From: Siderastrea siderea
Lineage: Eukaryota; Cnidaria; Anthozoa; Scleractinia; Rhizangiidae
Assembly: GCA_964030785.1 (NCBI GenBank)
Contig: OZ034978.1
Span: 6,534,001-6,598,000, forward strand
DNA: 64,000 bases
Reading direction: 5' to 3'
Shown here in pieces: positions 33,524 through 45,158 of the stretch. The notes beneath the pieces were generated by a model, which worked only from the letters and a program-made list of their open reading frames with translations, was not told the origin of the DNA and ran no database searches. Each line of letters starts with the position of its first letter. Position 1 is the stretch's first letter. A program made the translations under genes and the position numbers.

Positions 33524-35769
33524 GCCTCTAAAACATTGAAATATTTACGAGAAATGATTGATTCTCTTGTATAAGTACGTTGTCTGTGATCATCCGGATG
33601 AGTGTAGTCCAGAAAGGGTTGTTGGTGACACGAAAACCTGTGCGGAAGTCATCACCGGAATCAAGTGAATTTGTGTACCGAAGTCTCCGTTTATTAACCC
33701 AATTGGTCAATTTAATCACGATGTTATTGGTCGTTTGCTTTTAAAGCCATGGTGTTATTGGCTGAGACGTGAACACTCTAAAATGTGAGTGGTGCGTTTC
33801 GAACCGTCTTTTGGTATTGTAATATCTGTCCTTATATTGTTGCTCAATTTTTTTTAGTTTCCTTCAGTCAGTTAAATGTTACTCTTGTTGATTTTTGCAA
33901 TCTTTTTTGGCTTCGGCACAAAACGGACGCTAACTGAGAGAGGAACATTTTTTTCTGTCCCTTAGACGACACAACTCCAACACACTTAAAACAATATACA
34001 ACACAAGACAGAAGCAAACTGGGACGGGAAGATTTTATCCTCTCCCTCAAACAAAAGAAGACAGACGCTAAGTGGGTGGGTATAATTTTCCTGTCCCTTA
34101 GACGACACACAAAGTCCAAAATCCCCGGAGTTATTGAGATTTGTGCCGTCTAAGGGTCAGGACACGTGACAGACGCTAAAGACAGGAATTCCAACAAACT
34201 TAAAACTACAAACAACACACGACGGACGTTAACTGGGACGGGATATTTTTCCTGTCCCTAAGACGCCACACGCACGACAGACGTTAACTGGGACGGGATT
34301 ATTTTTCCTGTCCCTAAGACGATAGACGCACGACAGACGTTAACTGGGACGGGATTATTTTTCCTGTCCCTAAGACGCCACACGCACCATAAACGTTAAC
34401 TGGGACGGGAATATTTTTCATGTCCCTAAGAGGCGAGATGCACGACAGACGTTAACTGGGACGGGATTATTTTTCCTGTCCCTAAGACGCCACACGCACC
34501 ATAGACGTTAACTGGGACGGGATTATTTTTCCTGTCCCTAACACGCCACACGCACGACAGACGTTAAGTGGGACGGGAATATTTTTCCTGTCCCTAAGAC
34601 GATAGACGCACGACAGACGTTAACTGGGACGGGATTATTTTTCCTGTCCCTAAGACGATAGACGCACGACAGACGTTAACTGGGACGGGATTATTTTTCC
34701 TGTCCCTAAGACGCCATACGCACCATAGACGTTAACTGGGACGGGAATATTTTTCCTGTCCCTAACACGCCACACGCACGACAGACGTTAAGTGGGACGG
34801 GAATATTTTTTTCCTGTCCCTAAGACTATAGACGCACGACAGACGTTAACTGGGACGGGATTATTTTTCCTGTTCCTAAGACGATAGACGCACGACAGAC
34901 GTTAACTGGGACGGGATTATTTTTCCTGTCCCTAAGACGATAGACGCACGACTGAGACGTTAACTGGGACGGGATTATTTTTCCTGTCCCTAAGACGATA
35001 GACGCACGACAGACGTTATCTGGGACGGGAATATTTTTCCTGTCCCTAAGACGCCACACGCACAACAGACGTTTACGGGGACGGGAATATTTTTCCTGTC
35101 CCTAAGACGATAGACACACGACAGACGTTAAGTTGGAAATTTTCATGGAAATGTAACAATTGACTGTAATTCTATTGAAGTAGAGAAACAAAATTATCGC
35201 GTATTCGTTGATTTAATTTCCAGTATACAATGTAGAAACAACACCTGTTTTAGTTTCTGTTTTGTTTTCTAGAATATTAATTTGTGTTGCAACTCTCTTG
35301 CGTATGAACAGCAGACATTATACACTAAAATGTGTTACAAAATGTACACAAAAACCGTTATTATGTCAACTTCAGCCTAGGCATGGTTCTTAGATCTTAA
35401 CATTCTGGCAAATCCCTGCAGGCTCGGTGTTCTTACAAAAAGGTTCTTATAAAAAACTGAGTGAAGTACGGTAAACAAAAAGAAACTGATCCAAACGGAC
35501 CACTCATGTTTTAGACTCTTCACGTCACAGCCAATAACATCGTTTCTTTACTGGCAGTCGACCAATAAGATTGCAACTTAATTGACCAATCAGGGCAATA
35601 ACCAGAGGCTTGCTACTGTTAACTTACAGTGCACTATTCACTTAACTCTGATGACGACTTCCGCACAGGTTGTCTTGTCACTATCGGCCCTTTTTTGGGC
35701 TACACTCACCCAGACAATCACTCATAAAAACCAGGTCTTTCGAGGTAAATTTTTCAATGTTTTAGAGGC
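33524..35769. mobile_element. 2.2-kb foldback element carrying a minisatellite
   Basis: The left end GCCTCTAAAACATTGAAATA and the reverse complement of the right end GCCTCTAAAACATTGAAAAA match. The arms run about 200-250 bp each side (for example GTGTAGTCCAGAAAGGG near 33602 and its reverse-complement counterpart near 35690). The centre is the 56-bp array at about 34180-35135. No protein gene is present. It lies in the 7.5-kb spacer between the two convergent paralogues. Confidence 0.75.
34180..35135. repeat. 56-bp minisatellite, about 17 units, each with a hairpin
   Basis: Units start GACAGACGTTAACTGGGACG and continue GGATTATTTTTCCTGTCCC, then TAAGACGATAGACGCAC. The starts at 34276, 34332 and 34388 give a 56-bp period. 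Within each unit GGGACGGGA and TCCTGTCCC form an 8-of-9 bp stem. Divergent longer units precede the array from about 33930. Confidence 0.9.
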
Positions 35770-37223
35770 AATTATTTAAAAAAAAGTCAATTAAAGAAAG
35801 GAACAATTATTTAAAGGACAGTCAAATGCTCTTTGCGCACGTAAATAGCCATACGCTACGCTCAGTTCGAAAATAAGATGCAATCTATTGACGACATGAT
35901 TCCCAAGCTTCAGCCTCTTATAAAAAAATTTTTACTACATGAAAAGAATAATCTCTATGGGCTATTATTCGAGGAATACGGTTTGTAAATGTTACCTTAT
36001 TTAGCAGTTTAGAATCCACTACCCGCTGGCAATCTTCGTTCTGTAACTGAGCTATGTTGAATTTAACTTTCTAAAAAGGTTGCCATACAAAACAGATTCA
36101 TGTTGGTTTCAATCAGTTTATACTATTTTGAAACTGAAATACTATTTTTCCTATTTTCGCAATCGTTGCAAAGCGTTATAGTAAATACTTCTGCGGGAAC
36201 GGAAAAATGGAGAAAATGTCAATTTTCTGTTATCGTACTGACTGATTTTTTCTTTGTTTTTTCATCCATTTTGAGATGACTGAAACGTAGTTCTATACGG
36301 AACAAAATTCTTAACCTTGATTTCAGTGAAGTTTTTTTTGTGGCAAGTGTTTTTTCAAACGAATTATTTAAAGAGAAGTATAATACGAGAACTTTTAACG
36401 GATTGTAATAGAATTCCTAGCCAGTACATTTTGTCGGCCAGTACCATTTTATCTTTTATTTAATAATCAGGCACAGAAAAGATTTAATAATTTAAAATAT
36501 TTAATGCTCAAAATTTTAAAATTCTCATACCATTAGTACAACTTTTCTCTTTTAGTGATAAAACATGCTTTGTTAATTTTTTATCTTTTAAAACTGATGT
36601 AATTGTCAATGTCAGTTAGAAATGCAAATATAATTATTGGTATTTCTTAGTTAATTCGCTTTCAAGATTTTATGTCACTGTTTTTCAGGGCAATTATGTC
36701 GTTCGCTATTGATTGAATTTTATGGTATTTAATTCTGTAATTTGTATTGATGTAATTTTTATTGATAAGTAGAATAAGGGATGCATCTCCATAAGAGTCT
36801 ACGAGATGTATCATTGTAAATAACATAATTTGTGGTGGGGGGGGGGGGGGGGAATCAGTATCAGGGAGTCAAATAAAAATAAATTGATGGGTTAAAAATT
36901 GTTATTCTCCGACTCGTTGTTTACTTGTCTACATCTTTAAAACTGGACGTCAGTATAAAGAACTTCATATAAACTCTTGAGAATTGGCAGTTTAACGTCT
37001 GTCACCAAGAGTTGGCGAGAGCTCATGTCAACTCACTGAAAGTGCATGGGCGTACGTAAGAGAGTGCAAAGACTTAGTGATTAGACGAGAGCGTGAGTTG
37101 ACTGGAGTTAAGGTTTACTGAGAGCACACGAGAAACGATAAAAGCGTATGTGGATTAGTGGTAAAGCAAGAGAGTTGACGATGATTTTAACTCGCTGAGA
37201 GCGCATGGGAGTGGATGAGAGCG
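35770..37223. other. Unannotated AT-rich spacer
   Basis: I see no gene. A poly-G tract lies at 36836-36852. Confidence 0.4.
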
Positions 37224-37233
37224 GATGTGGTTA

Positions 37234-37394
37234 CGATGGAACCTCGATTTAACGAGCCTCTATATAGCGAAGTCCTCGATATAACGTACGATATTTTTTA
37301 TCCCAGTAATAGTGTAATGAATGGAAAAAACCTCGATATAACGAACCAATTTCCCAGTCCCTTGGCACTTCGTTAAATCAAGGCTCCACTGTCG
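37234..37394. mobile_element. Pogo/Tigger-like MITE
   Basis: CGATGGAACCTCGATTTAAC at the left and the reverse complement of TTCGTTAAATCAAGGCTCC at the right form terminal repeats. CCTCGATATAACG recurs inside. GAACCTCG-AACGA termini are typical of pogo-type elements (from memory). Confidence 0.55.
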
Positions 37395-38908
37395 TTCCTT
37401 AGACGAAGAAAGAAGAACTGTCATAGAATCTAAGGAAAACTTGAGCAGATTCAAACTCTTTGAGAGGTCTACAGTGTTGACGAAACGCATGACTGAACTC
37501 AAAAGAAATGCAAGAATTTATCGAGTTCTCGTCTCTTTTTGTTTTCAAGGGGCGAGGCAAATGGGATCAGGATACAGGTGTGGCTTCAAATTGCGCCAAA
37601 ACAAAAAGAAGATGAGATAGTCTTACCTTGAACTCTGAAATGGAAGCGTGAACTGTAAAACCTCTGAGGACAGTTGAAAATTAGCATTATTACGCAGTTA
37701 ATAGAGTGAACTTGAACTTTTTGGGATAAGCGTGCTCGTGAGCACAGTTTGAATCACTTCTGATTTCTCAGAATTTGGTCGAGAAAGACGTACTTAATGC
37801 GTCGTGTCTACGTTAAACTGTTTGTAGCGATACGTTCGGGCTTCTTTTTCTTTTCAGTCTGAACCGAGAGGTCAACTAAACAGCTCATTTAAAATTAAGG
37901 CGTCTTCCTCGCTATAAGCGATCTCAATCGGCAGATGCTATTGTAGCAGAATCACTAACCAGCCAAACGTTTTCCCGTCCCCCCCCCCCCCCCCCGGGAC
38001 GTTTGCGTAGCAATGGGACACGATTCTTACGTGTTCCTCACAAGTACAACGGATACAAATTGAATTTTGTGGCTTTTCTATTTCAAAGTTTTTTCCACCG
38101 ACAAATATGTTTGCGCTCAAAAAATCGTTTGAAATCTAGTAGGAAGCGTGACTTGTACATGTCAACAAAATTAATTCTGTTAAGTTTGAAACCAGACTAG
38201 AATAGCCCCGGGAATAGCCGATCTTGAGAGTTATGTCTTGCATACTCTCAGTTTCTTCACTTCTTGGGTGACAAGTGACTTCATGCTTCGCGAATGTGGC
38301 AAAGCCGTATCCAGTCAAATAAATAAATAAATAAATAAATAGATAAATAAATATAGGAACTGAAAACGCGCGTGCTGACAATGTGTGGCTCAAAGCCACA
38401 TAAAAACTGGTTCTCGTTCCCGTCTTTCGTCCAAGTCGCTCATTTCGTTGAGTTGGGCCACTCATATAGGAAAACATATGTGGTTTCTCCAGCCCCAGTT
38501 GTTCAAACGCTGGATAACCTTGTCCGCTGGAAAATTCCGTAAAATATTTTGGAGTACATGTTAAACACGGGCTAGCAAATAGCCCAGTGGATTAAGTTGT
38601 TCAGCCGTTTAAAAACTGGGGCCAGTTCTACATTACAAAAAGGACAAAACACAAGATCTATTTTAGCACAAAATAAATTTATTTAAAAGTCCAACAGTAC
38701 AAACACAAAAACAAATTGTGAAAATAAATAATTTAATAATTCCAAAGTGCCTAATGGTCAAAATGTAGCATCAATTGCGTTACCTGATTACTCATTTCAC
38801 ATCAAAGATATATTACTTATGTCCCATACCGTAATCTTGCGTTTAGCACAAATCGATTTTATTTATGAGAAAAAATGACATGTACTGTGTTTCTTAAGAG
38901 ATATAGAG
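37395..38908. other. Unannotated spacer with simple repeats
   Basis: It contains poly-C at 37979-37996 and an AAAT-type microsatellite at 38317-38353. I see no gene. Confidence 0.4.
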
Positions 38909-39172
38909 GCAGTGTGGCCGAGTGGTTAGGGCGCCGGTCTTGAAATCCGGAGGTCCCGAGTTCAAGTCCCGTTCTGACCGCTATCTGGAGTTGTTTCACG
39001 GCCGACCAGGTTTCATCTCCTCGACCACACTTGTAAATAGCCAACTGGTTTGCCTCCAGCCAGTTGGGATTTTTAACTTGTTATGTTCAGTTTGAAATAT
39101 TTGTTTCTAAGGTTTAAATGCTCGGCCCCACTAGCACCTTGCTATAATCACTTGCCGAGGGTAAATAAAGGA

Positions 39173-39219
<47 letters not shown>
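38909..39219 (+). mobile_element. tRNA-Ser(UGA)-derived SINE with ATT tail
   Basis: The head GGCAGTGTGGCCGAGTGG continues through CCGGTCTTGAAATCCGG (anticodon position TGA) to the B-box GAGTTCAAGTCCC. It lacks the long variable arm and has a mismatched T-stem, so it is not a functional tRNA. A ~190-bp body ends GGGTAAATAAAGGACATTA and a run of TTA repeats (39176-39219), the 3' tail expected of LINE-mobilised SINEs. Confidence 0.85.
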
Positions 39220-39221
<2 letters not shown>

Positions 39222-39907
39222 GAAATATGAGAAGATATCATTTCAGTTAAAGAGCGAAAAACTAATTTTCAAACAGTAAGGTACAATAACTTCATAAATA
39301 GTTTTTTTATACTTTAATATACAAAGAGTTTAATTATACTACATTAAATTGTCTTGAATATTACAAAGGACAAAATCGCCGAATGAGGGGTCCCGTATGC
39401 AAGTGACGGAGGTACTTATTGTATCGTTTAGGGGTAAAAATTCGTGGCTTGCTACCACTTAGGCTGTTCAAATCTAAACTTATCACCGCGAACGGTCTAG
39501 TGTCTCCTACTGAGGTAAAAGATTTTAAAATGATTCGAAATCTCACTACTTGTTAGAACTGGTACCTCTTATTCAAATCACTCCCATAAAAAGAGATTAA
39601 GGTTTCCTTTCAAAGTGTCTTTCAAAATTTCAGACAAAAAAGCACCCCGGTCACTTCCATATGGAATTCCTCTTCCAGATACAAACATTGTCATCTTAAA
39701 TATATACAATTTACATATGTGCTTCCAGAACTTATGTCGATGGGCCAAGAAGGGCTACTTTTCTTTTGACGTGCACTTCAAGATGGCGAACATTGAAATT
39801 TTTTAATACCTTAAACGACATTTTACTTTTGTAGGGTCAAAGAGCGTCTAGCATTTAAAATTAACAACTTTTCTACTCTTTGCCCTCAGTAATATGTCAC
39901 AGTTCAT
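39220..39907. other. Unannotated spacer
   Basis: AT-rich; no gene or clear repeat end is seen. Confidence 0.35.
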
Positions 39908-40322
39908 CAGGGTCTGGAAGGGGGGGTCCTGATCCCGCATTCCCGCTCCTTTTTCACGAGAATCCCACATCCCGCACTTTTTTCATCGCTATCCCGAATC
40001 CCGTTTTTTCTTTCCCAAAAATACATTAAAAAAGACTAATTTCTGCAAAAGCTAATAAATTTAAGAACGTAGATTGGCCCTTTCGATTGATATTTTCCGT
40101 TCGCCTGGTTTGCCGCTATAACGTTTATTTGGGTCGTGACGATTTCCCGAATTCCCGACAGACAGGCAACAAAATCCCGCATCCCGTGCCCAAATTTTGG
40201 GGAATCCTGCTTCCCTGGTAGCAGTCAAATCCCGAATCCCGGCAAAGATCTTTTGCGTTTTCCCGAATCCCGCACCGTATTTTGGTCAAATCCCGGATCC
40301 CGAGAATACCCTTCCAGACCCT
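39908..40322. mobile_element. CAGGG-ended MITE with ATCCCG-rich interior and 6-bp duplication
   Basis: The ends CAGGGTCTGGAAGGG and CCCTTCCAGACCCTG are flanked by GTTCAT at 39902-39907 and 40323-40328. The interior repeats AATCCCG/ATCCCGCA many times. Ends of this kind suggest a hAT-like element, though hAT usually gives 8 bp. Confidence 0.8.
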
Positions 40323-40788
40323 GGTTCATGTTAAGGAGTATATTTGGATTTCTAATAATATTGGAAAACGATCAGTGTTCTCATAATACCAAGATTCTAC
40401 TACATGCACATTAAAACTCTACTTCGAGGCGTTAATTTTTCGATAAAGTGTAAATTTAGAGACACAGCATAGAAAGGAGTTCGAATAATTGAAACAAAAT
40501 GATGTGAAAACTTTTAATTTTTTTCCTTGTAAAGACGTAAATTGGCCGCCATCTTGAAGTGGTCGTAAAAAGAAAATTAGCCCCAGGAGGAGTGTATAGT
40601 TTTATGGCATTATCAAAAGATCACAAAAACTCGAAATTTAACTTAACGATTTATGTAGAAGTTTCTATGATGTCCTTAAAAATGAAATTTTATTGTTTGA
40701 TTTGGATTATCTATTAGTGTCAAGATTAAGTGACGCATAAGGGAAAACACACGACTATGTACAGACAAACTGGAGTACTCTGTTATTT

Positions 40789-43700
40789 TTAAGGCAGAAA
40801 GGATAACAAGAGAAACTGGCAGCCTATACAATAATTAATTACACAGAAGAAAGTAATTAAGTGAAGCTTCATTTCTCCAGGAAATCCTGAAAGCAAAAAG
40901 AATAAGACAAAATTATTTCCCTTGGTTCTAACGTTTGATTTCTGGATTAAATCCTAAAGTGTGGCCATTCAAATCATAGGTATTCAACCGTTGAGTACTT
41001 TACTTTAGTAATGTATTTTTCTGTACAGTGTGGTTCTAACGTTTCAGTCTGGGGATCAACTCCTAAACCTTTACTTTCTACTGATACAAAATAATGCTGA
41101 AAAAAATACCGCATTAGTTTAAACTAAGCCGGAATAACAACCGCAGACATCCGATTTCCTAAAGAGGTCAAAAGCTTAAATTCGATAGCGATTTGATTTT
41201 CAAGCTATTTCAGTTTTCAGACCTTTACTAATTCCTACTGGTGAACATAAGAGGAAATGTGAAATGTGATAATGATTGGAAACAAAATGAGATTGTTTTC
41301 CACACGAGAAGGCTACAATCTATCCAATGAAATCGCTCATATTCGCAATCAGTGTAATGATTGCTTTTACGTACCTGTTAATTTCGCAAATTCAGAAACG
41401 TTGCAGGCAAAGTTAAGCTTACCCATCGCAGTCTCACTGTCAGCAAAAAAAGAAAAGAAAATATAAATACTGGGGTGAGTTGCGTGCGAGCTAAAATTAA
41501 GACTGCTTTCTGTTTATACAAACTGTGATCGTAAGCGCCTAAAATAAATCGAGCCCGCGTAGCTTCCATATTCGTGCCCGGCCCCAAAGAGGCAGGTCTG
41601 CCATGATATGTATACACGAACATCTCTACGCACTGTAAATTCAGAAGTTCTGTTTTAGCCCCCAAAATGGGGCCCTTTCAGTGAGTAAAATACAGTGCCA
41701 TTTTTGGGACTAACTTGGCTCTCCATTTTAAGGCCATAATTGCCCTATTTACGGGGCTGGACCGGCACCAAAGGGCCAAATTGTGTCCCACTGTGGGCTG
41801 TTTCGGCTTGCAATGGGGTAGTTCTGTCCCAGTTGTGGCTGAAATAGCCCCACAATGGGCTGATCAGCTTTAGGGGCCTCAGGGGCTAATTTTGCATTTT
41901 GGGGCTGAAACAGATCTTCTGAATTTACAGTGCGAGGCGAAACATCTGCGCTAAACCGGAGCTTAAGTTGGGCACAAATAGCGCACTTAAAATACTTCGA
42001 ATAACTGGTGGCATGAAAAAAAAATTTTAGGCGTCTTTCGTCAAGATTGCACAAAGCGGAATTTGAACAGGTTTGCTCATGCAATATCTCCGTGATTGGA
42101 CAAAAATCTACTTAGTGGGGGGTTCGATTTAAATATCTTACCTGAAGAATTGCCGGCCAGTGCGTGCCTGACAATGGAGGCACCATAGCACATACCAGGA
42201 AGGCTTGAATACTACGATTTTCAGCAACTGATGGCCGAACCTGTGTGATAGATAAGAAAAATTACAATGTTGTAAAAGTAAGGGTTGTGATTCACCTTAT
42301 GCGGTAACTTTTTAAGACTCCATCCACCAAACGCTCTTTACTTAATATGGAATTGGGATTGAAATTGAGGTTCAAGTTGAGGTTAAAACTGAATCTGGAA
42401 CGGAAATCCAAAATTGAATTTGAAGTTAGAATTGGTTTTGGATTAGGATTAGGATCGGGATTGAGATTGGAATTGGAATTGGAAGCGCAATTGCAGTTAA
42501 AGATGAAAACTGAAATTGAATTTGAGATTACAATTGGTATTGGATTAGGATTGGGATCGGGATTGAGATTGCAATTGGAAATGAATACCCAATTTCATTT
42601 GAAGATGAAACTGAAATTCAAAATTGATTGGAAATTAGAATTGGTTTTGAAACTGAGGATCAGGATCGGGATTGAGATTAGAATTGGAATTGAAAACGCA
42701 ATTGCAGTTGAAGTTGAAACTGAAATTGAATTTGAAATTAGAATTGGTCTTGGATTAGGATTGGGATAAAGTTTGAGTATAGAATTGGAAAGGGAAACGC
42801 AAAAACAATTTGTCACAAAACCTCACTTCCTTACACTCAAATGGCAACTGCGATAATACTTTTGACTGACTTACTGCGTAGCAAGGTCATGAAACATGGC
42901 TAGTGCATACATGGTGACATCGGGCAGGTACGCCGGGCCGCCATTCTTCCTTCTGTAGATAATAATGAATCTCTCGCCAGCTGTCAGATTTCGTACTACG
43001 TCAAGGATACAGCTGCGTACAGTCAAAGACAAAATGAAAAAATAAAATAGACGCAGGAATAAGATTTGCTTATACAGAAAAGTAAATCAAGGCGGGTTGG
43101 GAATAGATTTTAGGCACCTGTTTTCTCAAATTTTCCCATTTTATCTTAATTCCTTTATCTTTTCTTGATAGCTAGCCCGGATTTATTGTACTTTTTTGTT
43201 GCAAAAGTTTTAAAAACTCTTATTCGCAAACTGTGTCAGGAAGTTAAAGTTTGCTTCGGGTAGGAGACAGAATCCCGGAGACCTCATCAGTCATTCAACA
43301 GGCCTTTGTATTCAGGGGAGGCTTAAAAAGTGGGTCCAATAGATGAAGTTCTGAGCATATGAAAATGTGACTGAGATGACGTCTTGGCTAAAATTAAAAG
43401 AATTAAAGCAGACTTACTCAGCACCCAGGCTTTCAACATCTCGGATATACTCTTCGGAAATTATGTTCATTATATGAAAGCCATAGTCATGATAGCCTAA
43501 CAAAGTAAAAAGGGAAATAAAACATTTTTGTCGAAATATGGATTCTAGAGATGGTAAAATTAATTAAAAGTTTATAAGTATGTCGACGTGAAACGGACTC
43601 GACGTAAGCATTAAACCAAGGATAAGAAATTAGTGGCTGTATTATCAAACTAGAAAAACTTAAGACGCAATTTAGGACTTTCAAAACTGATCAAAATTAA

Positions 43701-45125
43701 ATAAAAACTCTGAAAATCACCGCCTTGTATTTTGCTTTGTTTGTCTGTGTTTACTAATTTTAACCGTTATATTGAAAATACTCACATCGCAAAAGTAAAG
43801 TCAGAACAACAAATAAAACGATCTGGCAGTAATTTTGAGAGATTTTATTTCAATATTGATTAGTTTGAAGGCCCCAAATTCCACCTCAATTTTTGCTAAT
43901 TTGAAAAAAAAAAACCGATACAGCCATTGTAACTGCACAGGGCACCAAGCAAACAGAAGATGCTGAGTCTGTGGTTTCCACTCTGAAGTTTTATCTACAG
44001 TTTCATGTACAACCATTTTTCTTTCTCCCTTTATTTTATTACTAAGCGGTTTTACCTTCATAAGTCAAGCAATCTGGAATTGGTCCAAGCTTGTCTCCGG
44101 CCATGAATGCCAGGGTTGAAAACTGACCCAGGTTCTTGTGAAGCCTGTGCTTGTGACACTTTATGTCAGGAAGTGCTGGCTTATTAGGCGGCACGGAAAG
44201 TTTGACATCTTGGCAATTGAGGGTCGCTAAATTAACGGCGGGGGAATAACGTGAAATCTAAAAAGAAAAAGGTTGTTGAAAATTCAGTTCTTCGAACGGA
44301 ATACAGAACTACCTAGTAAAACTAACTACATTTTTGAGGATATTCGGTTTCAGCTTTGCCGACCTGTTAAAACGAAAGGCAGGTGACATTTCGGAACCCA
44401 TTCGATACGTATGTTAGCTTCTCGGAACTGTGAGAAGGGCCGTCGCGAACGCTTAGCGGGCTGGAAAATTTTACCCGTTTTCTGCCACCGACAATTTGGT
44501 GCCCTGGTAAATAAAGTGTTATAAAGGAGATCCGTGGGCAAGAGAGTTTCTGTTCACTCTTGTATTTTGAGAAGTGGGTGAAATTCATGCTTGCATTGGA
44601 GAAAAAAACAGGTGCACTTTATTGATTCTCGACATTTCGAACTAAACAACATATACAAAAAAAGTGTTGGGAAATACTACTTAATGACTTCATTTCATCT
44701 GTTTCAAGACGTTGTTACACCCACTTAATCTTAGTTCTGTTTGTGACCAATTTGGTGGCTTAGCGCTTACCTCCACTGGCATATGCGCGTTCCTACGGCG
44801 GTCTCGATCCGTTTTATAAAACCGTCCGTGCAGTAACGCGCCTCTAGATAAAAACTTCTATTATTTTTCACGACAATTGTAGTGATTTATTTTGAAACAG
44901 TGTTAAGAGTAAAGAGATTTTTATTCAGCTTCATGTTCACTTTCACTGAATCAGTTGCATTTATTTCACTCAGGTTTCCAGTAACGCGATCTACGTTCCA
45001 GATCTCGCCCAAAATTTTAAATTTGGAAAGCGCGTGCATTGACGTCATAGTAAAAAAAGTATTATTCGCGTCAAAATATTTCATCTGTGGAAAGACTTAT
45101 GGCGAGTTCTGTTCCTTCATCAGTG

Positions 45126-45158
<33 letters not shown>

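Noticed and set aside
34826..35065. Open frame reading repeated SIVLGTGKIIPSQL-type peptides
   Set aside because: It is a translation of the 56-bp minisatellite; 56 is not a multiple of 3 and no start or splice context supports it.
34180..35135. CRISPR array
   Set aside because: Units are directly adjacent with no unique spacers, in a eukaryotic context.
38909..38985. Functional tRNA-Ser gene
   Set aside because: It lacks the long variable arm, has a mismatched T-stem and is followed by a SINE body and ATT tail.
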